64,000 nt of DNA from an uncultured Eggerthellaceae bacterium. GTDB lineage: Bacteria > Actinomycetota > Coriobacteriia > Coriobacteriales > Eggerthellaceae. A program made the translations under genes and the position numbers. The notes under the pieces were generated by a model that made no database searches, had not been told where the DNA came from, and saw only the letters and a list, made by a program, of their open reading frames with translations. Below, piece after piece: positions 61,869-64,000 of the stretch. The stretch's first letter is position 1. The number at the start of each line of letters is the position of its first letter. The stretch is from NCBI GenBank assembly GCA_958452575.1, contig CAUDUM010000003.1, positions 173,111 to 237,110 of the forward strand. Direction: 5' to 3'.

Positions 61869-62567
61869 ATGAGATTCGTGCTCACCGGTGATTCCGATTG
61901 CCCTATCGCCCGTCTGGCGCTTTCGCGCGGCGAGTCCGTCAAGATCGAGAACGGCAGCATGGTGTACTCGCGCGGCGTCGAGATCTCGGGCGGTCTCAAT
62001 TCCAAGAAGAAGGGGCTCGGTGGCGTCCTCGGCGCCATCGGTCGCAGCATCACCAGCGGCGAGTCGATGTTCATCACGACCGCTACCGGCACCGTCGACG
62101 ACGGCGAGATCGCCATCGCCCCGCCCATCCCCGGCAAGATCATCAGCCTGCAGGTTGGCGGCCAGCAGCAGTACCGCCTGAACACCGGCGCGTTTCTCGC
62201 ATGCGACGCGACGCTCGACTATACGATGGTCAACCAGGGCCTGGGAAGGGCGGTCTTCGGCGGCACGGGCGGCCTGTTCGTCATGGAGACCAACGGCGCG
62301 GGCACGATTCTGGTCTCGGCGTTCGGCGACATTCTGTCGCTCGACGTGACGCCGGAGTCTCCGCTCGTCGTCGACAACGAGCACGTGGTCGCGTGGGATG
62401 CCAGCCTCAACTACAATATCCAGGTCGCCAGCGGCATGTTCGGCTTCACGACGGGCGAGGGCGTGGTCAACTCGTTCAACGGCTACGGCCGCGTCTACAT
62501 CCAGACCCGCAACCTGCAGAACCTCGCGCAGGCGATGCACCCCTACCTGCCGACGTCGGCGGGCTAG
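61869..62567 (+). CDS. AIM24/TIGR00266 family protein
   Basis: A 232-residue beta-rich protein. Family features are ESVKIENGSMVYSRGVEISGGLN, GESMFITTATGTVDDGEIAIAPPIPGKI and GLFVMETNGAGTILVSAFGDIL. No catalytic motif; the bacterial function is unknown, and the mitochondrial namesake affects inner-membrane organisation. AAAGGAGA precedes the ATG. Its stop is shared in CTAG with the convergent acetyltransferase. Confidence 0.9.
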   Translation: MRFVLTGDSDCPIARLALSRGESVKIENGSMVYSRGVEISGGLNSKKKGLGGVLGAIGRSITSGESMFITTATGTVDDGEIAIAPPIPGKIISLQVGGQQQYRLNTGAFLACDATLDYTMVNQGLGRAVFGGTGGLFVMETNGAGTILVSAFGDILSLDVTPESPLVVDNEHVVAWDASLNYNIQVASGMFGFTTGEGVVNSFNGYGRVYIQTRNLQNLAQAMHPYLPTSAG

Positions 62568-63070
62568 GTGAGCGGTTTTTCCATGAGGAAGTTTTTCAAC
62601 TCGATTCCGCGCCGCACGGCGATGTTCTCGCGCACGACCGAATAGCCCCTGCTCTCGAAAAAAGGGCGCGCGGTTAGCGAGGCGAAGGTGCGGAGCACGC
62701 GCCATCCCCGTGTGCATGCTTCCTGCTCGAGCGCGGCGGCGAGGGCGGTGGCGATGTCGAGTCCCTGCCGCTTCTCACTCACGTAGAGCATATCGAGCTC
62801 TCCCGTGCAGTCTAGGCTGCCGAACCCTACGAGCAGCCCGTTCTCCCTCACGCCGAAGAGGCGTTGGCTTCCGAGCTTTTCTGCGAGACGCCTCCGGTGC
62901 TCATCGTCATCGGGTGCCCAAGCGTCGAGCTGTGCGGGAGAGTAGTCGCGGGCGTTGACGGCATGCACGGTGGCATGGAAAAGCGCCACGGCTTCGGGGA
63001 TGTCGGCGGATCCAAGCGGGACGACGTGCCAGATACCGCTTTCGGGAAGGTTTTCTCGTCCTGCGATCAA
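62564..63070 (-). CDS. GNAT family N-acetyltransferase
   Basis: A 168-residue acetyltransferase. ADIPEAVALFHATVHAVNARDYSPAQLDAWAPD at the N-terminus and ELDMLYVSEKRQGLDIATALAAALEQEA (acetyl-CoA site; the usual Q/RxxGxG/A loop is RQGLDI) mark the YafP/ElaA-like group. FFESRGYSVVRENIAVRRGIELKNFLMEKPL closes the fold. The acceptor is unknown. The gene is downstream of the ABC ATPase on the same strand, about 30 bases away, so they may be co-transcribed. Confidence 0.9.
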   Translation of the reverse strand: MIAGRENLPESGIWHVVPLGSADIPEAVALFHATVHAVNARDYSPAQLDAWAPDDDEHRRRLAEKLGSQRLFGVRENGLLVGFGSLDCTGELDMLYVSEKRQGLDIATALAAALEQEACTRGWRVLRTFASLTARPFFESRGYSVVRENIAVRRGIELKNFLMEKPLT

Positions 63071-63101
63071 GGAGTCCTCCGTAGCCTCGGGTCTTCGGCT
63101 T

Positions 63102-63962
63102 TCACCGCATTTGCAGCCTATTATAGCTGGTCTGGCGCGCGGGACGCGCTGCCGGCAGTTCCACGACGCGGGTGGCGATATGGTCGAGCAGGGCGTCGGA
63201 GTGCGTTACCAGCACCATGCCGATGGCGTTGGCGCGCGCGTGCTCGATGAGGAAGCGCCACAGGTACGCTTGCGTCGCTGCGTCGAGCATGGTGGAGATC
63301 TCGTCGCAGATCAAGTACCGCGGGCGCGCGATGAGGGCGCGCACGATGCAGCAACGCTGCAGCTCGCCGCCGGAGAGCTCGGAAGGGAAGCGCTCGAGCC
63401 ATGCGCGTTGGATGCCCAGGGCGTCGAGCAAGCGGGGGAGGAACCCTCCGCCTGCGGGCTCTTCCGGTGCCCTGTCGAAGATCGGCTGCCGGCCGTTTTC
63501 GTCAAAATGGGGGCTTTCTGTGCAAATCATCGGTGGAAATGCGCAGTTTTCGAGCTTGGTTTTGCGCATATCCGCCGATGATTTGCGTTTCTTCGCGGAT
63601 ATGGCAATCTGCCCGCCGCGCTCCCAAGATGCCAGCGCGGCGGCGTCCGCGGGATCGATTGTCGCCTCGGCGAGGCTGCGGCGGATGGTGATGGCCGGAT
63701 CCATCATGCGCTCGGGGTGTTGGGCGATGAGCTGGACGAGGCTGGCGCCACGGCGGGGGAGCGGCATCCCGTCGGCTAGGACCGTGCCCGACGCGGGCTG
63801 AAGGTATCCAGCCAGGATGCGGCACAGGGTTGTCTTGCCCGTTCCCGAGGGCGCGCGCAGTGCAACGCGCTCGCGCGGCTTCACGGTAAGGTTGAAGTCG
63901 TGCAGCACCTGCTGCCTGCCGTAGCTGAAGCAGATCCCCTTCGCCTGCAGAGAAGGTGCCAA
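63102..63962 (-). CDS. ABC transporter ATP-binding protein (NikE/OppF-like) with in-frame palindrome insert
   Basis: A 286-residue importer-type ATPase. Walker A is APSGTGKTTLCRILAGYL (about 37-54), Q-loop LIAQHPERMMDP, signature ELSGGELQRCCIVRAL (about 191-206), Walker B RYLICDEISTMLD and the switch VLVTHSDALL. The pattern fits the second ATPase of nickel/oligopeptide transporters. Between Q-loop and signature, about residues 115-160 (KKRKSSADMRKTKLENCAF onward) have no counterpart in the family; a 65-bp palindrome underlies residues 126-147. The start is TTG, close to the window edge; upstream transporter genes probably lie beyond it. Confidence 0.85.
   Translation of the reverse strand: MAPSLQAKGICFSYGRQQVLHDFNLTVKPRERVALRAPSGTGKTTLCRILAGYLQPASGTVLADGMPLPRRGASLVQLIAQHPERMMDPAITIRRSLAEATIDPADAAALASWERGGQIAISAKKRKSSADMRKTKLENCAFPPMICTESPHFDENGRQPIFDRAPEEPAGGGFLPRLLDALGIQRAWLERFPSELSGGELQRCCIVRALIARPRYLICDEISTMLDAATQAYLWRFLIEHARANAIGMVLVTHSDALLDHIATRVVELPAARPARQTSYNRLQMR
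63522..63586. repeat. Palindromic element within the ABC ATPase coding sequence
   Basis: Two 24-base arms, 63522-63545 and 63563-63586, are reverse complements at 22 of 24 positions (outer part GCAAATCATCGG perfect), with a 17-base loop. The length inserted keeps the ATPase reading frame open. It is the only long palindrome inside an intact gene in the window. Confidence 0.7.
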
Positions 63963-63979
63963 AGGGACACATCTAATGG

Positions 63980-64000
63980 CACGCCGGCATCGCCGGCGTG
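63980..64000. repeat. 9-bp perfect hairpin at the window edge
   Basis: CACGCCGGC, ATC loop, GCCGGCGTG. It lies just upstream of the ABC ATPase start and may continue beyond the window. Confidence 0.4.

Overview
The window is a high-GC stretch of a bacterial chromosome. Gene content and style fit an anaerobic actinobacterium of the Coriobacteriia, most likely Eggerthellaceae. Pointers are a membrane-embedded LuxR regulator of the type abundant in that family, 2-hydroxyacyl-CoA dehydratase with family III CoA-transferase, DUF362 ferredoxin and FMN proteins, butyrate kinase, an LAXTG-like sorting signal and frequent TTG starts. No rRNA, tRNA, CRISPR array, transposase or phage gene was seen. The family assignment is inference from gene content; no species is claimed.

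Layout. 0-13.4 kb is housekeeping: ammonium transporter and PII protein, a TSCPD protein, a Fur-family regulator, rpsA, an OatA-like acyltransferase, ackA, the overlapping mnmA-coaE pair, asparaginase and uvrB. 13.4-24.2 kb is mixed: an MFS exporter next to a palindrome-bounded 240-bp element, a GH25 lysozyme, a decayed subtilase, a YtrA-type regulator with its two-gene ABC exporter and an inverted-repeat operator, a Spx-like protein, recN and a lipoprotein. 24.4-28 kb holds an MFS permease fused to CBS domains and two TetR regulators.

28-38.3 kb is accessory metabolism: an esterase, butyrate kinase, a PucR regulator translationally coupled to acpS, a CocE-type hydrolase with an MFS transporter, and a dedicated acyl carrier protein paired with a phosphate acyltransferase. 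These could form a route in which an imported substrate is hydrolysed, its acyl group carried on the ACP or CoA, moved to phosphate and cashed in as ATP. 38.7-40.4 kb has a frameshifted AbiEi/nuclease-like gene followed by about 600 bp of degenerate 42-bp palindromic repeats. 40.4-48 kb is a 2-hydroxy acid module: membrane LuxR regulator, family III CoA-transferase, both dehydratase subunits and a GlcD-type FAD oxidase, without the ATP-dependent activator.

48-64 kb contains a DJ-1 protein, rsmJ, a decayed partner-switching signalling locus, a diguanylate cyclase, flavodoxin and FMN/Fe-S redox proteins, transporters, a CPBP protease, a large membrane protein with C-terminal repeats, an alanine/glycine symporter, nitroreductase, an AIM24 protein, an acetyltransferase and an ABC ATPase whose reading frame carries an inserted palindrome.

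The most unusual material is non-coding: a ~195-bp inverted-repeat element present twice, a 53-bp palindrome pair that supplies a stop codon, the 42-bp repeat array, and the palindrome inside the ABC ATPase. Four convergent gene pairs overlap by exactly four bases at shared stop codons.
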